A stretch of 64,000 nucleotides of DNA from G963665925 sp963665925 (GCA_963665925.1 OY762511.1:3658001-3722000); one strand, 5' to 3'; positions 1 through 8,895 are shown, counted from the first letter of the stretch. Made by a program: numbers and translations. The notes: a model not told the origin generated them from the letters alone.

Positions 1-81
1 CAATACACCGACAGACCTGTACGTTTTAGACCAGCGTATGAACTACTGAATGATGCAGACGTTATACCAAGGGAGCAATAT

Positions 82-807
82 ATGAAATCGCTTATGGCAC
101 TTCTAAGAAACACAATCACACATAAAAAACTTATTCAGAACGGGGATCGGATTGCGGTCGGTTTATCTGGCGGCAAGGACAGCATGGTCCTTTTGCACGC
201 ACTCAGCAGCTTCAAGGCTTATGGAATTGTAGATTTTGACCTTTGTGCAATCACCATCAATCCTGGTTTCGACGGTTTCGATGCTGAACCGCTTAGAGCT
301 TACTGCAGCCAGCTTGACATTCCATTTTACGAAGAGATCACACAGATCTACGAGGTAGTATTCAATGTTCGAAATGAAAAGAATCCATGTTCCTTATGTG
401 CCAAGATGCGCAGAGGTGCCCTTGTAGATGTTATGAAAAGAAATGGCTATAAGACACTGGCGCTAGGTCATCACAACGACGACGCCCTCGCCACATTCCT
501 GATGAATCTAACCCATACAGGACGCCTTAAAACAATGCCATACCAAACACACCTTGAAATCAATGGTATTGATGTCATTCGACCAATGCTGGAGATCACT
601 GAGAATCAGATTATTGGTTATGGACACAAGCATTTGGTTCCAGTCGAGAAAAGCAAATGTCCAATAGACAAGCTCACCCATAGGGAAGAAATGAATGACT
701 TGATGAAAACCATGTTCAAATCAACGCCAAAGGCTCGCGAAAGTATGAACCGCGCACTGAAAAACAAGGATCAATTTGAACTCTGGTTTGACTTAGATAC
801 AGAGTAA
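82..807 (+). CDS. TtcA-like tRNA 2-thiocytidine biosynthesis protein (PP-loop ATPase)
   Basis: This is a PP-loop ATP pyrophosphatase of the TtcA family. Members adenylate a tRNA base and insert sulfur with the help of a [4Fe-4S] cluster. The PP-loop SGGKDS is at residues 29-34. A CxxC pair (C103, C106) and a later lone cysteine in KSKCPID fit the three cluster ligands known for TtcA. The length of 241 aa is slightly short of E. coli TtcA but usual for clostridial members. The ATG at 82 follows GGGAG at 70-74, and the protein then begins as family members usually do (MKSLM). The same reading frame is open back to position 1 without an ATG, so a start outside the window cannot be fully excluded. 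The exact tRNA substrate is inferred only from the family. Confidence 0.82.
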   Translation: MKSLMALLRNTITHKKLIQNGDRIAVGLSGGKDSMVLLHALSSFKAYGIVDFDLCAITINPGFDGFDAEPLRAYCSQLDIPFYEEITQIYEVVFNVRNEKNPCSLCAKMRRGALVDVMKRNGYKTLALGHHNDDALATFLMNLTHTGRLKTMPYQTHLEINGIDVIRPMLEITENQIIGYGHKHLVPVEKSKCPIDKLTHREEMNDLMKTMFKSTPKARESMNRALKNKDQFELWFDLDTE

Positions 808-857
808 AGTCAAGTGGCTTAATCTAAACCTGCTTACTCTAAAGGATGTGAAGCACC

Positions 858-1382
858 ATGTTAGTTTTAGTTTCTCCATCATCGGAATATGCCCATGGAT
901 TTAAAGACCTTGTATGGGACTACATACGTTCCAAGGAAGTCTATTACATGATTCTTTATAAGCCGGCACTTGAAGATTTCAATAATTATATTGAACAGCT
1001 TCGAAATCACAGCCAAGGGGTTGACCTCCCGAGTGGGTGGGTGCCGTACTCCACATACTGGCTTTATGATACAGAGCAGGATACCGTCGTCGGAAACCTG
1101 AGAATCAGACACGACCATGTAGAGGTCGATGGTGATATCGGCTATGATATTCGGCCTTCCTTCAGGAGCAGGGGATACGGTCGTCTTTTGTTAGAAAAAG
1201 GGCTGGAAAAAGCACGTTCATTCGGAATATTCGAACTTACCATAACTGTCGATTCGGATAACGAATCGTCAATTCGGATTATCGAACAGAACTCGGGGTT
1301 GTTATCAAGAAAATTCATTATTGGGGACACTTTAATCGAAAGATTCGAATACAAATTCGACTTGTCCAACCCTAATCAATAA
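858..1382 (+). CDS. GNAT-family N-acetyltransferase
   Basis: This is a single-domain GNAT acetyltransferase of 174 aa. Acetyl-CoA-binding motif A is visible as RSRGYGRLLLEKGLEKA (about residues 103-119). It is preceded by the beta4 strand DGDIGYDIRPSFR and followed by a C-terminal strand that repeats the usual SxxIIE pattern. The substrate cannot be read from the sequence. It lies 50 bp after the TtcA-like gene on the same strand with its own ribosome binding site (AAGGATGTG), so co-transcription is possible. Confidence 0.8.
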   Translation: MLVLVSPSSEYAHGFKDLVWDYIRSKEVYYMILYKPALEDFNNYIEQLRNHSQGVDLPSGWVPYSTYWLYDTEQDTVVGNLRIRHDHVEVDGDIGYDIRPSFRSRGYGRLLLEKGLEKARSFGIFELTITVDSDNESSIRIIEQNSGLLSRKFIIGDTLIERFEYKFDLSNPNQ

Positions 1383-1468
1383 CTATTTTTGTAAATTTCT
1401 TATTGCATACACTTGTTTTTTTTGATGTAATTATTAGGGAATAATAAACAATCGGAAGGAAGCTGCAT

Positions 1469-1960
1469 ATGAGTGGAAAAAGATTCAGCGATATACTCAA
1501 AAGTTATGATTTCAAAGCAATTCAAGACGAACTGCTGATGGAGTTCAAAGCAAATCAGGAACAGCTCGATTTGTGCAAAGAGCTATTTGAAAGTCTCAAA
1601 GAAGTGAATGCAGTGCCTTCCAAACTGGAATATGGCATAATAACTTCAACCGCAAATAGCGGCAAGAAAAAGGACACGGTTGTAGCGCATGCCGATTTTA
1701 TGACCAATCCGCTAACCATCCATGAACTGACACCAAACGATATTGTTTCTGCTATGGTTAACCTTGATACACCTGATTTAGAATCTCTTTTTGTGGCACT
1801 CACACTAATGAATCTGGTCGAAGGGGCAGATGACCCGACGGATGATCCTCTTGGTGATCTGCAAATACCGTTTGAGCCTGAAGACGATGCGTCTGAGGTA
1901 GGAGAGAAGATCTACAGTGAAGAAAGCCTATTTCCGTTTAAAAAAGGGAATAATCAATAA
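1469..1960 (+). CDS. Hypothetical acidic protein, 163 aa
   Basis: I do not recognise the family. The protein is soluble, with no signal peptide or membrane segment. It has a predicted helical N-terminal half and a very acidic tail from about residue 115 (repeated D/E with DPTDDP). The ATG follows a good GGAAGG site. The ORF ends just before a repeat element and a strong terminator at 2068-2100, which supports it as a real transcription unit. There are no cysteines or catalytic-looking motifs beyond one Cys near residue 37. Confidence 0.65.
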   Translation: MSGKRFSDILKSYDFKAIQDELLMEFKANQEQLDLCKELFESLKEVNAVPSKLEYGIITSTANSGKKKDTVVAHADFMTNPLTIHELTPNDIVSAMVNLDTPDLESLFVALTLMNLVEGADDPTDDPLGDLQIPFEPEDDASEVGEKIYSEESLFPFKKGNNQ

Positions 1961-1992
1961 GAACACAGGTCGACTTATTTCTATAAAATCCA

Positions 1993-2066
1993 TATTGTTG
2001 AAAACTTCGAAAGTCAAGGCGCGGATGCAATCCAGCAACGCAGGATTTCGGAGTTTGTCAACAGTC
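1993..2066 (-). repeat. Dispersed structured repeat, copy A (shortened)
   Basis: About 74 bp related to the 119-bp element at 20235-20353 and 41758-41876. Both outer arms are present: TTGTTGAAAACTTCGAAAGTC on the left, and ATTTCGGAGTTTGTCAACAGTC on the right, which is its partial complement. The conserved CAGCAACGCAG block is present. The long inner hairpin is reduced to GGAT-TGC-ATCC. Read on the minus strand, the element starts immediately after the terminator hairpin at 2068-2095. Confidence 0.8.
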
Positions 2067-2067
2067 C

Positions 2068-2100
2068 AAGGGCTGATGCATTTGCATCAGCCCTTTTATT
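2068..2100 (+). terminator. Rho-independent terminator
   Basis: A 13-bp perfect stem (AAGGGCTGATGCA / TGCATCAGCCCTT) with a 2-nt loop, followed by TTATT. It ends the transcript of the 1469-1960 gene, with repeat copy A lying between the stop codon and the stem. Confidence 0.85.
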
Positions 2101-2176
2101 CTGGTCAATTCTGCTATAACGATGTGGTGTCTGTCAGTGAACTGAAGTCACGTCTGAAAGTCAGTGCTGTAAGCTA

Positions 2177-4339
2177 CTAGACATTAAACTTTCTAAGCTG
2201 CTCAGAAAGGCGATCTGCCTTGTGCGACAATTCACTTGAAAGGTCAAGAACATACTGAATGGACTCATCCTGATGGTCAATCGAAGCATTTACTTCTTCA
2301 GCAGCTGCTGCTGTTTCTTCAGTAATGGCAACGATATTATCGATTTTTTCAATAACGTCAGTTTTTCCTGAATCAATTTCATGAACTTTCTTAGAGGAAG
2401 CATCAATCATTGAAATCATTTCTTCAAGACCATTCTTAATGCCATCAAACTCATCGATTACGTTTCTATTTGCGTTAATTTGTTCTTCTGAAATCTTTTC
2501 AAGAGAACTAATCGCTGTAACAACTTCATCCGATGTATTTTCAATCAGCTCTATCATTTGAGCGATACGACCAGTCGAATGGCTTGTTTCTTCAGCAAGC
2601 TTTCTGATTTCATCAGCAACAACCGCAAAGCCACGGCCGGCCTCACCAGCACGTGCAGCCTCAATAGAAGCATTCAGCGCAAGCAGGTTGGTCTGTTCAG
2701 CGATAGAATTGATGGTTTCTGTAATACCAGTAATCTGACCGACTACAGATACAAGCTCTGTTGTCTTGTCATTTGTTTCCTTAAGGATACCAATTGTTTC
2801 ATTTGTCTTCGTATCAAGTGTCGATATGGCAACAAGGCCTTTTTCGCTTGATTTGTTCATTGTTGAAGTCTGATTGATCTGAACTTCATTGAACTCAATA
2901 AGACTTTGAATAACTGTTGAAAGACTGCCCATGGCACGTGCACTTTCTTCAGTATCAGATGCCTGACTTGTAGCACCTTGTGCAATTTCAGAAACTGCCG
3001 ATGTAACACTCTTAGATGATTCACTGAGTTCGCGGCCACTTTGGCTGAGCTCACTTGTTGATTTTTGAATATCATCAGAGAGGGCAATGACATCGAGTAC
3101 GATATTCCCCAGAGACTGCTTGAGGGCTTTCATCCCTTCAACAGCTTCGTAAATTTCTCTGCTGTTTGCTTTTGTTCCAATATCTGATTTGAAATCACCG
3201 TTTGATATAGTTTTCATGTCATCGGTGAGGGAAGCGATAGGCTTAGCAACTTTATTTGAGTAAAGATAACCAACCGCACCTAGTACAACCATTAAACCCA
3301 AGGAGATATAAATGATATTTTGAACTGTGTTTTCCTGTTTTGTTTCTATGTACTTTTGCAGCCCAACTCTGAACTCTTCAAAGTTGCTTCGACTTGCGTC
3401 TGCAAGGGCAAGTACATCTGATTTTGAGAACATTGCCATAATCGAGGCATTGATACCATCGACTTTTTGAATTACGGCAATCTTATCATCACCGTCGTAA
3501 ACATAGCTGATACGTTTCATGTCAGAGCTTGAACCATCAACATACGCCTTAAGCTCTGGAATAGGGAGGTCCTTGCCAACAATTTTATACTGGTCAGGAT
3601 CCGTTACGCCAACATCGGCAGGGTGATTCAGTACGATACCTGTCGCATCTGTTGCAACAACATAGCCTGTTTCACCAACCTTATAGGCATTCAACATTTC
3701 CTGAAGACTTCCTAAAGACACGTCCGCACCGATAACACCCACGATATCACCTTGATCGTCTTCAACCGTGTGGGCCGCTGTCATAACCAGTGTGCCCGTT
3801 GCAAAATCAATGTATGGAGCAGTCCATACAAGCTGTCCCTTATTTGCAACTGCGTCTTGATACCAAGGTCTGGATGTAGGATCATACTCTGGTGTTTCCC
3901 ATCCTGTAGCAGTAAAGGTTCTCTTGTCCGCATAGCCCATATAGAGGAACATAACTGCGGTGTCACTTTGCTCTCTGACATTGGAAAGCATCCTTCTTGC
4001 ATGTTCTTCCATGTCTGCTGAAGTATCTTTACCGGCAGCTTTGATGAAAAAGTCATTAATCATGACATTAACCGCAAGTTCCGGTATTGAAAAATAATTC
4101 TCAAGTACATCGTTCAGTACTGCAAGCTGCTGTTCTGAACTCAGTAAACTCTCTTCAATGAGCGTATCTGAGAAGACGTCAGCAATCCTTTGACCTTCAC
4201 TTTTAATAACCGTTTCCGTATTATTAACCATGTCAATAACACTTGAACGAATAAAAACAGTAGAGGTTGCAAGGGCAATAACAACAAAAACAACAATGAT
4301 TAACGTGAATTCCATCCTCAAACTTTTAATCTTTTTCAT
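2177..4339 (-). CDS. Methyl-accepting chemotaxis protein with dCache sensor
   Basis: This is a transmembrane chemoreceptor that senses a small extracellular ligand and controls the CheA kinase. In order: an N-terminal membrane helix (about 8-30), a periplasmic-type double Cache domain (about 40-330, with the FTATGW, RPWYQDA and ADVSL strands typical of dCache_1), a second membrane helix (about 343-363), HAMP, and a long cytoplasmic coiled coil whose hairpin tip contains NLLALNASIEAARAGE and GFAVVADEIRKLAEE. The ATG at 4339 (MKKIKS) follows GGAGGG at the right distance and is preferred over an in-frame TTG 12 bases upstream. The ligand is unknown; dCache_1 receptors often bind amino acids. No other chemotaxis gene is nearby. 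Confidence 0.93.
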   Translation of the reverse strand: MKKIKSLRMEFTLIIVVFVVIALATSTVFIRSSVIDMVNNTETVIKSEGQRIADVFSDTLIEESLLSSEQQLAVLNDVLENYFSIPELAVNVMINDFFIKAAGKDTSADMEEHARRMLSNVREQSDTAVMFLYMGYADKRTFTATGWETPEYDPTSRPWYQDAVANKGQLVWTAPYIDFATGTLVMTAAHTVEDDQGDIVGVIGADVSLGSLQEMLNAYKVGETGYVVATDATGIVLNHPADVGVTDPDQYKIVGKDLPIPELKAYVDGSSSDMKRISYVYDGDDKIAVIQKVDGINASIMAMFSKSDVLALADASRSNFEEFRVGLQKYIETKQENTVQNIIYISLGLMVVLGAVGYLYSNKVAKPIASLTDDMKTISNGDFKSDIGTKANSREIYEAVEGMKALKQSLGNIVLDVIALSDDIQKSTSELSQSGRELSESSKSVTSAVSEIAQGATSQASDTEESARAMGSLSTVIQSLIEFNEVQINQTSTMNKSSEKGLVAISTLDTKTNETIGILKETNDKTTELVSVVGQITGITETINSIAEQTNLLALNASIEAARAGEAGRGFAVVADEIRKLAEETSHSTGRIAQMIELIENTSDEVVTAISSLEKISEEQINANRNVIDEFDGIKNGLEEMISMIDASSKKVHEIDSGKTDVIEKIDNIVAITEETAAAAEEVNASIDHQDESIQYVLDLSSELSHKADRLSEQLRKFNV

Positions 4340-4472
4340 TTGACCCTCCAAAAAGTTGATATTGTTACAAAATTATAGATACACCACACCCATGTATATA
4401 TAATACCTGCAATTTGCAGAATGTAAACATTTCTTAACATTTTTATCTTGCTTAAGCATGTGAAAACATTTG

Positions 4473-4510
4473 CAAAAAAAACTGGGAAACAGTTCGTATA
4501 ACTGCTTCCC
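4473..4510 (-). terminator. Rho-independent terminator
   Basis: Stem GGGAAGCAGTT / AACTGTTTCCC on the minus strand followed by a run of T (AGTTTTTTTTGC). It lies 27 bp past the stop codon of the recombinase gene. Confidence 0.85.
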
Positions 4511-4536
4511 ATATGGTTGGGCCTTTGTTAATTCTC

Positions 4537-5667
4537 TTATTCGTTAAACTCATCAAGCAATTCGTAGTTTTTTATAATGTCACGCTTCAGATTTTTCCTG
4601 TGTGCTGCATAAAGCTGTGTCGTCGTCACATTGTCGTGATCAAGCAGGTTCTTGACATCATATATTGAAAATCCGTATTCAATAAGGGAAGAAGCCGCCG
4701 TTGCCCGAAGCTTATGGGGACTGTAGCCATCTTCGCGGCTGGTGCCAAGCGCAATGGAGGTATATTTCTTTACCAGCTTGCAAATAGAGTTCAGGGTCAT
4801 TCGTTTACCTTGTAAAGAGAGAAAAAGGGCATCTTCATGTCCTGGCTGGACTTTCTCATTCATGCGTCTGTCGACCTCCAGGTAAGTCTTGAGCACGGTC
4901 TCAATAGAATGATTGATTGGCATTACAACTTCCTTGCCGCGCTTTCTGAATATCCTGAATTCACCACGCCTGAAGTTGAAAGACGAAATGTTGAGCTGCT
5001 GCAGCTCGCTAAGACGCAATCCATAGGTGACAAAGAGTACCAGAATGGCCTTGTCTCTAAATTTTGTCTTCTGCCAGTACTGCTTCTCCTTGTCTGTAAG
5101 ACCTTCGCCTTTCTCAGCTGCGTCCAGCATAATGGCAACCTCGTCAATTTCAAGCTTTTTAATGGAGTCGGGCTGTACCTTCGGCATTTTGATAGGGTTG
5201 AAGCCTTCGGCAATATTAGCATCTATGCGCTCATCTCTAAATAAAAATTTGAAGAGGACACTGAGCGATGATCGTTTTCTTGATAGAGCCCTGTTATGAT
5301 TTTCCATGACATAGGTAACCGCGTCTGTTTCAATAAAATACTGTGTGCAGTAATCACCCAGGTACCTGTTTATGTCACGGGCCTTTAGGGCATTGAACTC
5401 TGCAAGCTTAATGTCAGCTGGATCGTCGGCATTTGTCAGGTTTGTCTCCGTGCACAAATAACGGCAGAAGAAGTGAATATCCTTTAAATATGCGTACCGC
5501 GAGCTGGCTGCAACTGCGTTCTTTAAAAATATAAAAAAGTCGTCCAGAAAAATAGGAAGGGCCATTTCGAGATCATGGCATTTTTTCTGAAGTTCATGTT
5601 CCTTTTGAACAATATTATCAGGCTTTGAATACTTATTATGTACTTTTATAATCTTTTTCTTTGCCAT
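4537..5667 (-). CDS. Tyrosine recombinase, XerS/XerD-like
   Basis: This is a site-specific tyrosine recombinase of 376 aa. The N-terminal SAM-like core-binding domain spans about residues 38-145 and the catalytic domain about 170-370. The catalytic set is complete: R218 (GLRLSEL), a lysine at 242 or 245, H318 and R321 (HKLR), H344 and the nucleophile Y353 (TQLYA). The length and the insert before the catalytic domain recall XerS, which acts alone on dif sites, more than the ~300-aa XerC/XerD. No excisionase, relaxase or phage gene is adjacent, so a chromosomal role is as likely as that of an orphan integrase. AGGAGG precedes the ATG. A large AT-rich desert lies directly upstream. Confidence 0.85.
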   Translation of the reverse strand: MAKKKIIKVHNKYSKPDNIVQKEHELQKKCHDLEMALPIFLDDFFIFLKNAVAASSRYAYLKDIHFFCRYLCTETNLTNADDPADIKLAEFNALKARDINRYLGDYCTQYFIETDAVTYVMENHNRALSRKRSSLSVLFKFLFRDERIDANIAEGFNPIKMPKVQPDSIKKLEIDEVAIMLDAAEKGEGLTDKEKQYWQKTKFRDKAILVLFVTYGLRLSELQQLNISSFNFRRGEFRIFRKRGKEVVMPINHSIETVLKTYLEVDRRMNEKVQPGHEDALFLSLQGKRMTLNSICKLVKKYTSIALGTSREDGYSPHKLRATAASSLIEYGFSIYDVKNLLDHDNVTTTQLYAAHRKNLKRDIIKNYELLDEFNE

Positions 5668-6607
5668 AAAAACCTCCTGTTCTAATACTAGATTAGCACA
5701 GAATAGCTCAAATTAAAACAAGGAAAGGAAACGTATGTTCCTGTGTAGTTCATGATAACAGCGTGCATGCCCAAAAGAATAGAACATAGAAGCTAATACT
5801 GAAGATAACCCTGTGTTTGGAGTAGGTAGCGTCTCGCGGTGCACTTTAGAAGTTTCAGGCGCATGACCTTGTTCTTTGTTTCTATTTCCTTTTATAATAT
5901 CTTTTGCTGTCTCGTAGTTTGCTTTCTGTATTTTGCTTACTATTATAATCTGTCTCAATTTAAATCTTGAAATCCAAACTCGAGTAAGCTGACGCATGCA
6001 GATCTACGTGTAATCGCATCTACTATACAAATTCTTATCGGCCATATCCTTAAAAGGGCAGGGGGGCCAAGCAATTTTTGAGAAGTGATTTGGGTTGGAT
6101 TTTAGTGAATATTTTTTTCACTCATCCAACTATGTGATAAATATACATTTAATTAATAGTTGAATCAAATCGATTTTCGGGTACCTCCAGATCATTTTCA
6201 TACAAATCCACCTTAGTATACATATTTATATTATGTCTACCATAAGCATATCTATATGTCATGAGCATATGATTTTCACATTCATATTTGTATTTCAATT
6301 TATTTTTTTACTCAGCGAATCATTTTTCATTTTCTAATATCATCTTATTCGTTATTCTGTTTATAAATTTTATAATTTGCTCAGATTTTTAGCTTCTTCC
6401 TTAGGCTCATTTTTGTCATTTTCATTTTTAGTCTTTTTTACTTTATTTCAGTCTCACATGTCAATTTCATTTGATTATCGTTTTTCTATAGCGCCGGTTT
6501 ACATTTTAGTTTTCATATTGATATTCATACAATTTAACAGACGCTGTACAATCGACTCAGTTTCTTTCAGTTTAACGTTGGTTCATAAAACAATTTCAAA
6601 ATTCATA
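5668..6607. other. AT-rich gene desert (~940 bp)
   Basis: No convincing gene here. Long open frames on either strand have no ribosome binding site and translate into low-complexity hydrophobic or composition-driven peptides. The stretch 6080-6600 is strongly T-rich on the plus strand, and a G-rich patch (GGGCAGGGGGGCC) lies near 6053-6066. It is bordered by the start of the recombinase gene and the terminator of the YdcZ pair. It could hold recombination sites or decayed DNA; no clear dif-like dyad was identified. Confidence 0.6.
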
Positions 6608-6651
6608 AAAAAAGCTGCATTAAGACTATTTGTGTCTACAATGCAGCTTTT
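6608..6651 (-). terminator. Terminator overlapping the end of the YdcZ-type gene
   Basis: The minus strand has AAAGCTGCATT, an 18-nt loop, then AATGCAGCTTTTTTTATG. The 5' arm is formed by the last four codons of the upstream gene, so coding sequence and terminator overlap. Confidence 0.85.
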
Positions 6652-7142
6652 ATGGATTCTTTATTTGTTTTCAGATTATTTCTTTGTAGCGCATCAATTT
6701 TCGCTTTTTCCGAGCGTCTATCGACAAATACATTATATAGTATGCCAATCAGGACCAACATGCCGCCGGCTATTTTATAAATGGACACATCGCCAAATCT
6801 TAAATAGTCAATCATGAGTCCAGCACCAATCTGGCCAATGAACAATAACAGCGTCGTATATAGTGCCGGTATTTTCGGTATGACCACGTTCGAGCTTGCC
6901 ACAATCGCAACGCCCAGCAGCCCGCCGCAATATGCATACCACGGAATTTCTGCAAACTTCTCTATTGATAACATTTCTCGATTGCTTAAGAAAAGTGCCA
7001 ATATGGTCATACCACTTAATCCAACAACATAATTTACCAGTGTGCTTTGAAACACACCCACACGTTTTGCTAAATTGGCATTGGTAATCATGGACATAAT
7101 AACCAGGACACCACTTATCGTTGCTATGAAAATTGGAAACAT
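6636..7142 (-). CDS. DMT-superfamily small transporter, YdcZ/DUF606 type (subunit 2)
   Basis: This is a 168-aa integral membrane protein with about five hydrophobic helices and the family's GxxMTILALF and GGLLGVAIVASSNVVIPKI segments. It belongs to the half-size drug/metabolite transporter family DUF606 (YdcZ), which often occurs as adjacent gene pairs that probably form a heterodimer. Its partner lies 28 bp upstream on the same strand. AAAGGAGAG precedes the start. Its last codons form the 5' arm of the terminator. The substrate is unknown. Confidence 0.85.
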   Translation of the reverse strand: MFPIFIATISGVLVIMSMITNANLAKRVGVFQSTLVNYVVGLSGMTILALFLSNREMLSIEKFAEIPWYAYCGGLLGVAIVASSNVVIPKIPALYTTLLLFIGQIGAGLMIDYLRFGDVSIYKIAGGMLVLIGILYNVFVDRRSEKAKIDALQRNNLKTNKESIKAAL

Positions 7143-7170
7143 CCTATTCTCTCCTTTTTAATGAGCACAT

Positions 7171-7593
7171 TTAAGCCAGAGTCATCATGAGTACACCAGC
7201 AGATACGATTCCAAACCCGATCATCTTCTGCGGATTCATTTTGACTTCCTTCATTCCAAACAGTCCATAGTGATCTACTATAGATGAAAAAATCATTTGG
7301 CCGAATAGCCCCAGTGTCAAAGTAAGTGTCGCGCCGATCTTAATGTAAGAATAGTTGTTGAATATGACAAGAAATACACCGTAAAGTCCACCTGTCATCA
7401 GGTATTTAGGAATCTTAGAATTGATGCGTCGTTCTTCTCTTCTCCACAAAAGTATTCCTATGACAGCGACCAGGCCTACGGTGTGAATGAGAACACCCGA
7501 TGCGAAGCTGTCCAGAAACAGGTTGAGCGAGCCATTTAAAAATAACATGATGGCTATGAGCATGCCGATGAATACAGCAGTCGTTTTGTACAT
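7171..7593 (-). CDS. DMT-superfamily small transporter, YdcZ/DUF606 type (subunit 1)
   Basis: This is a 140-aa hydrophobic protein with about five transmembrane helices, homologous to the following gene. It shows the characteristic GGLYGVFLVIFNNYSYIKIG and GLFGQMIFSSIVDHYGLFG segments of YdcZ-family proteins. AGGAGGG lies at the proper distance from the ATG. Together with the next gene it makes a two-gene operon. A 12-bp perfect palindrome sits 50 bp upstream. Function beyond small-molecule transport cannot be assigned. Confidence 0.85.
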   Translation of the reverse strand: MYKTTAVFIGMLIAIMLFLNGSLNLFLDSFASGVLIHTVGLVAVIGILLWRREERRINSKIPKYLMTGGLYGVFLVIFNNYSYIKIGATLTLTLGLFGQMIFSSIVDHYGLFGMKEVKMNPQKMIGFGIVSAGVLMMTLA

Positions 7594-7642
7594 TTGAGTC
7601 CCTCCTTACGTGCAGTTTATCAGAGCGCACACGCTATAAACA

Positions 7643-7654
7643 TGACATATGTCA
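7643..7654. promoter_or_regulatory. 12-bp perfect palindrome upstream of the YdcZ pair
   Basis: TGACATATGTCA lies 50 bp before the first YdcZ-type gene and 40 bp before the opuAB promoter, so it could be an operator for the minus-strand pair. The evidence is the symmetry alone. Confidence 0.35.
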
Positions 7655-7694
7655 CGTTGCTTGCCTTTTTGTTCGATTTCCAGTTTTTATAAAA

Positions 7695-7734
7695 TTGACA
7701 CAATGACAACTTCTATATATAATATGAGTTGGTA
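7695..7734 (+). promoter_or_regulatory. Sigma-A promoter of opuAB-opuAA with embedded BusR-type operator
   Basis: Consensus TTGACA (7695-7700), a 17-bp spacer and TATAAT (7718-7723). The spacer contains TGACAACTT (7704-7712). A partly matching inverted half-site GAGTTGGTA starts 22 bp later (7726-7734), just after the -10 box. The opuAC promoter at 13879-13918 has the same elements at the same distances. A repressor bound here would cover both promoter boxes. Confidence 0.75.
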
Positions 7735-8029
7735 TTGTAAAAATACTCATTATTTTCTTCTATACTTTCTATCAAGATAATGATCCATATGGATTTATAC
7801 TCCATATGGCGCATCAAGTTCTTTCTTTTGACGTGTTTCAGTCATCTTTTCAGGTATCCACCACACTCAGGTGATACCGTCGTGCTTGTATCTAAGCTAT
7901 TTTATAGTCTGTATAGTTATACTATGTATTTCTTTAAATTCATTATATGTAATAGGGTTTAAATCAATACGACACCGCGAAAAGCAGATTACTCTGCTTT
8001 TGTTAATTTTGCAAACGGAGGCGAATATT
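7735..8029 (+). promoter_or_regulatory. Long structured 5' leader of opuAB
   Basis: The distance from the promoter to the opuAB start codon is about 300 nt. The leader contains CCATATGG repeated as an inverted pair (near 7787-7808), the stem-loop GGTATC-CACC/GGTGATACC (7853-7878), and immediately before the Shine-Dalgarno a terminator-like hairpin AAAAGCAGA-TTAC-TCTGCTTTT (about 7980-8001) followed by GTTAATTTTG. Its arms equal those of the opuAC terminator. No known riboswitch consensus was recognised. In-frame codons upstream of 8030 have no ribosome binding site. Confidence 0.5.
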
Positions 8030-8881
8030 TTGACAGAATTTCCAGAAGCTATAAGTTTAAACTTTGGCGACCCCATTGAAGCGTTTATAAAATGGTCGAC
8101 CATACACTACGAGACATTCTTTGATGGTGTCAAAGACATCATACTTTGGGTCTTGCTTAGAATACAAGACGGATTGCTTGCTGTTCCCTGGTTCATAGTA
8201 CTCCTGCTCCTATTCTTTGCTGGATGGAAAGCTAGAAATATCAAATCAGGCATCAGTTTCGCAGTTATGATGTTTGCCATTGGCATGCTCGGATACTGGG
8301 AAGATACCATGCTTACACTTTCCATTGTCATTGCATCGGTATTCATCTCCCTGCTCCTGGGTATTCCACTGGGAATTCTCTCTGCGTATAAGGCGCGTTT
8401 TGAACAAATCACAAGACCGATTCTCGACGCTATGCAGACCATGCCGAGCTTTGTCTACCTGATTCCTGCAATCATGTTCTTTGGACTTGGCTCTGTGCCA
8501 GCAGTTTTTGCAACGACAATCTACTCACTGCCGCCTGTTATACGACTGACTACCCTTGCCATTCGAAGCGTCTCAGAAGACATGCTTGAAGCGGCCCATT
8601 CTTTTGGGGCAACACCTTGGCAAATCCTGACTAAGGTTGAAATCCCGCAAGCACTTCCAACAATAATGGCAGGTGTAAACCAAACAACGATGATGGCCAT
8701 GGCTATGGTTGTTGTCGCTTCTATGATCGGTGCAAAAGGCCTTGGTTACAATGTCCTGATTGCAATCAATAGAACAGATGTCGCTATGGGCGTTGAAGCT
8801 GGGACAAGCATCGTACTTCTCGCAATCATCATCGACCGACTCACACAGGCCGTTGGCAGCAAATTTGAAGTGAAAGAATAG
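8030..8881 (+). CDS. opuAB: Glycine betaine/proline ABC transporter permease
   Basis: This is the membrane subunit of an OpuA/ProU-type osmoprotectant importer. The protein of about 283 aa starts at a TTG preceded by GGAGGCG at about 6 nt; the frame is open further upstream but lacks any start signal. It has seven or so hydrophobic helices and the EAA loop near residue 180 (EAAHSFGATPWQILTKVEIPQA) that docks to the ATPase. It is followed after 14 bp by opuAA. The substrate-binding protein OpuAC is encoded 4 kb away on the opposite strand, so the system is split into two transcription units that share promoter architecture. Confidence 0.93.
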   Translation: MTEFPEAISLNFGDPIEAFIKWSTIHYETFFDGVKDIILWVLLRIQDGLLAVPWFIVLLLLFFAGWKARNIKSGISFAVMMFAIGMLGYWEDTMLTLSIVIASVFISLLLGIPLGILSAYKARFEQITRPILDAMQTMPSFVYLIPAIMFFGLGSVPAVFATTIYSLPPVIRLTTLAIRSVSEDMLEAAHSFGATPWQILTKVEIPQALPTIMAGVNQTTMMAMAMVVVASMIGAKGLGYNVLIAINRTDVAMGVEAGTSIVLLAIIIDRLTQAVGSKFEVKE

Positions 8882-8895
8882 CGAGGTAATAAGTT

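Noticed and set aside
1917..2180. Plus-strand open frame of 87 codons
   Set aside because: It crosses the end of the upstream gene, repeat copy A and a terminator, and has no ribosome binding site.
4537..5667. Integrase of a mobile element or prophage
   Set aside because: No tRNA attachment site, excisionase, relaxase or phage gene was found nearby.
5713..5997. Minus-strand open frame of 94 codons in the AT-rich desert
   Set aside because: No Shine-Dalgarno, no recognisable domain, ordinary composition artefact.
6377..6817. Plus-strand open frame encoding a Phe/Ser/Leu-rich peptide
   Set aside because: It runs from T-rich intergenic DNA into the antisense of the YdcZ-type gene and its terminator; hydrophobicity follows from T content.
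7871..8029. Longer opuAB start with an N-terminal hydrophobic extension
   Set aside because: No ribosome site at the upstream GTG; the TTG at 8030 has GGAGGCG and gives the usual permease length. The extra stretch is better explained as leader RNA.
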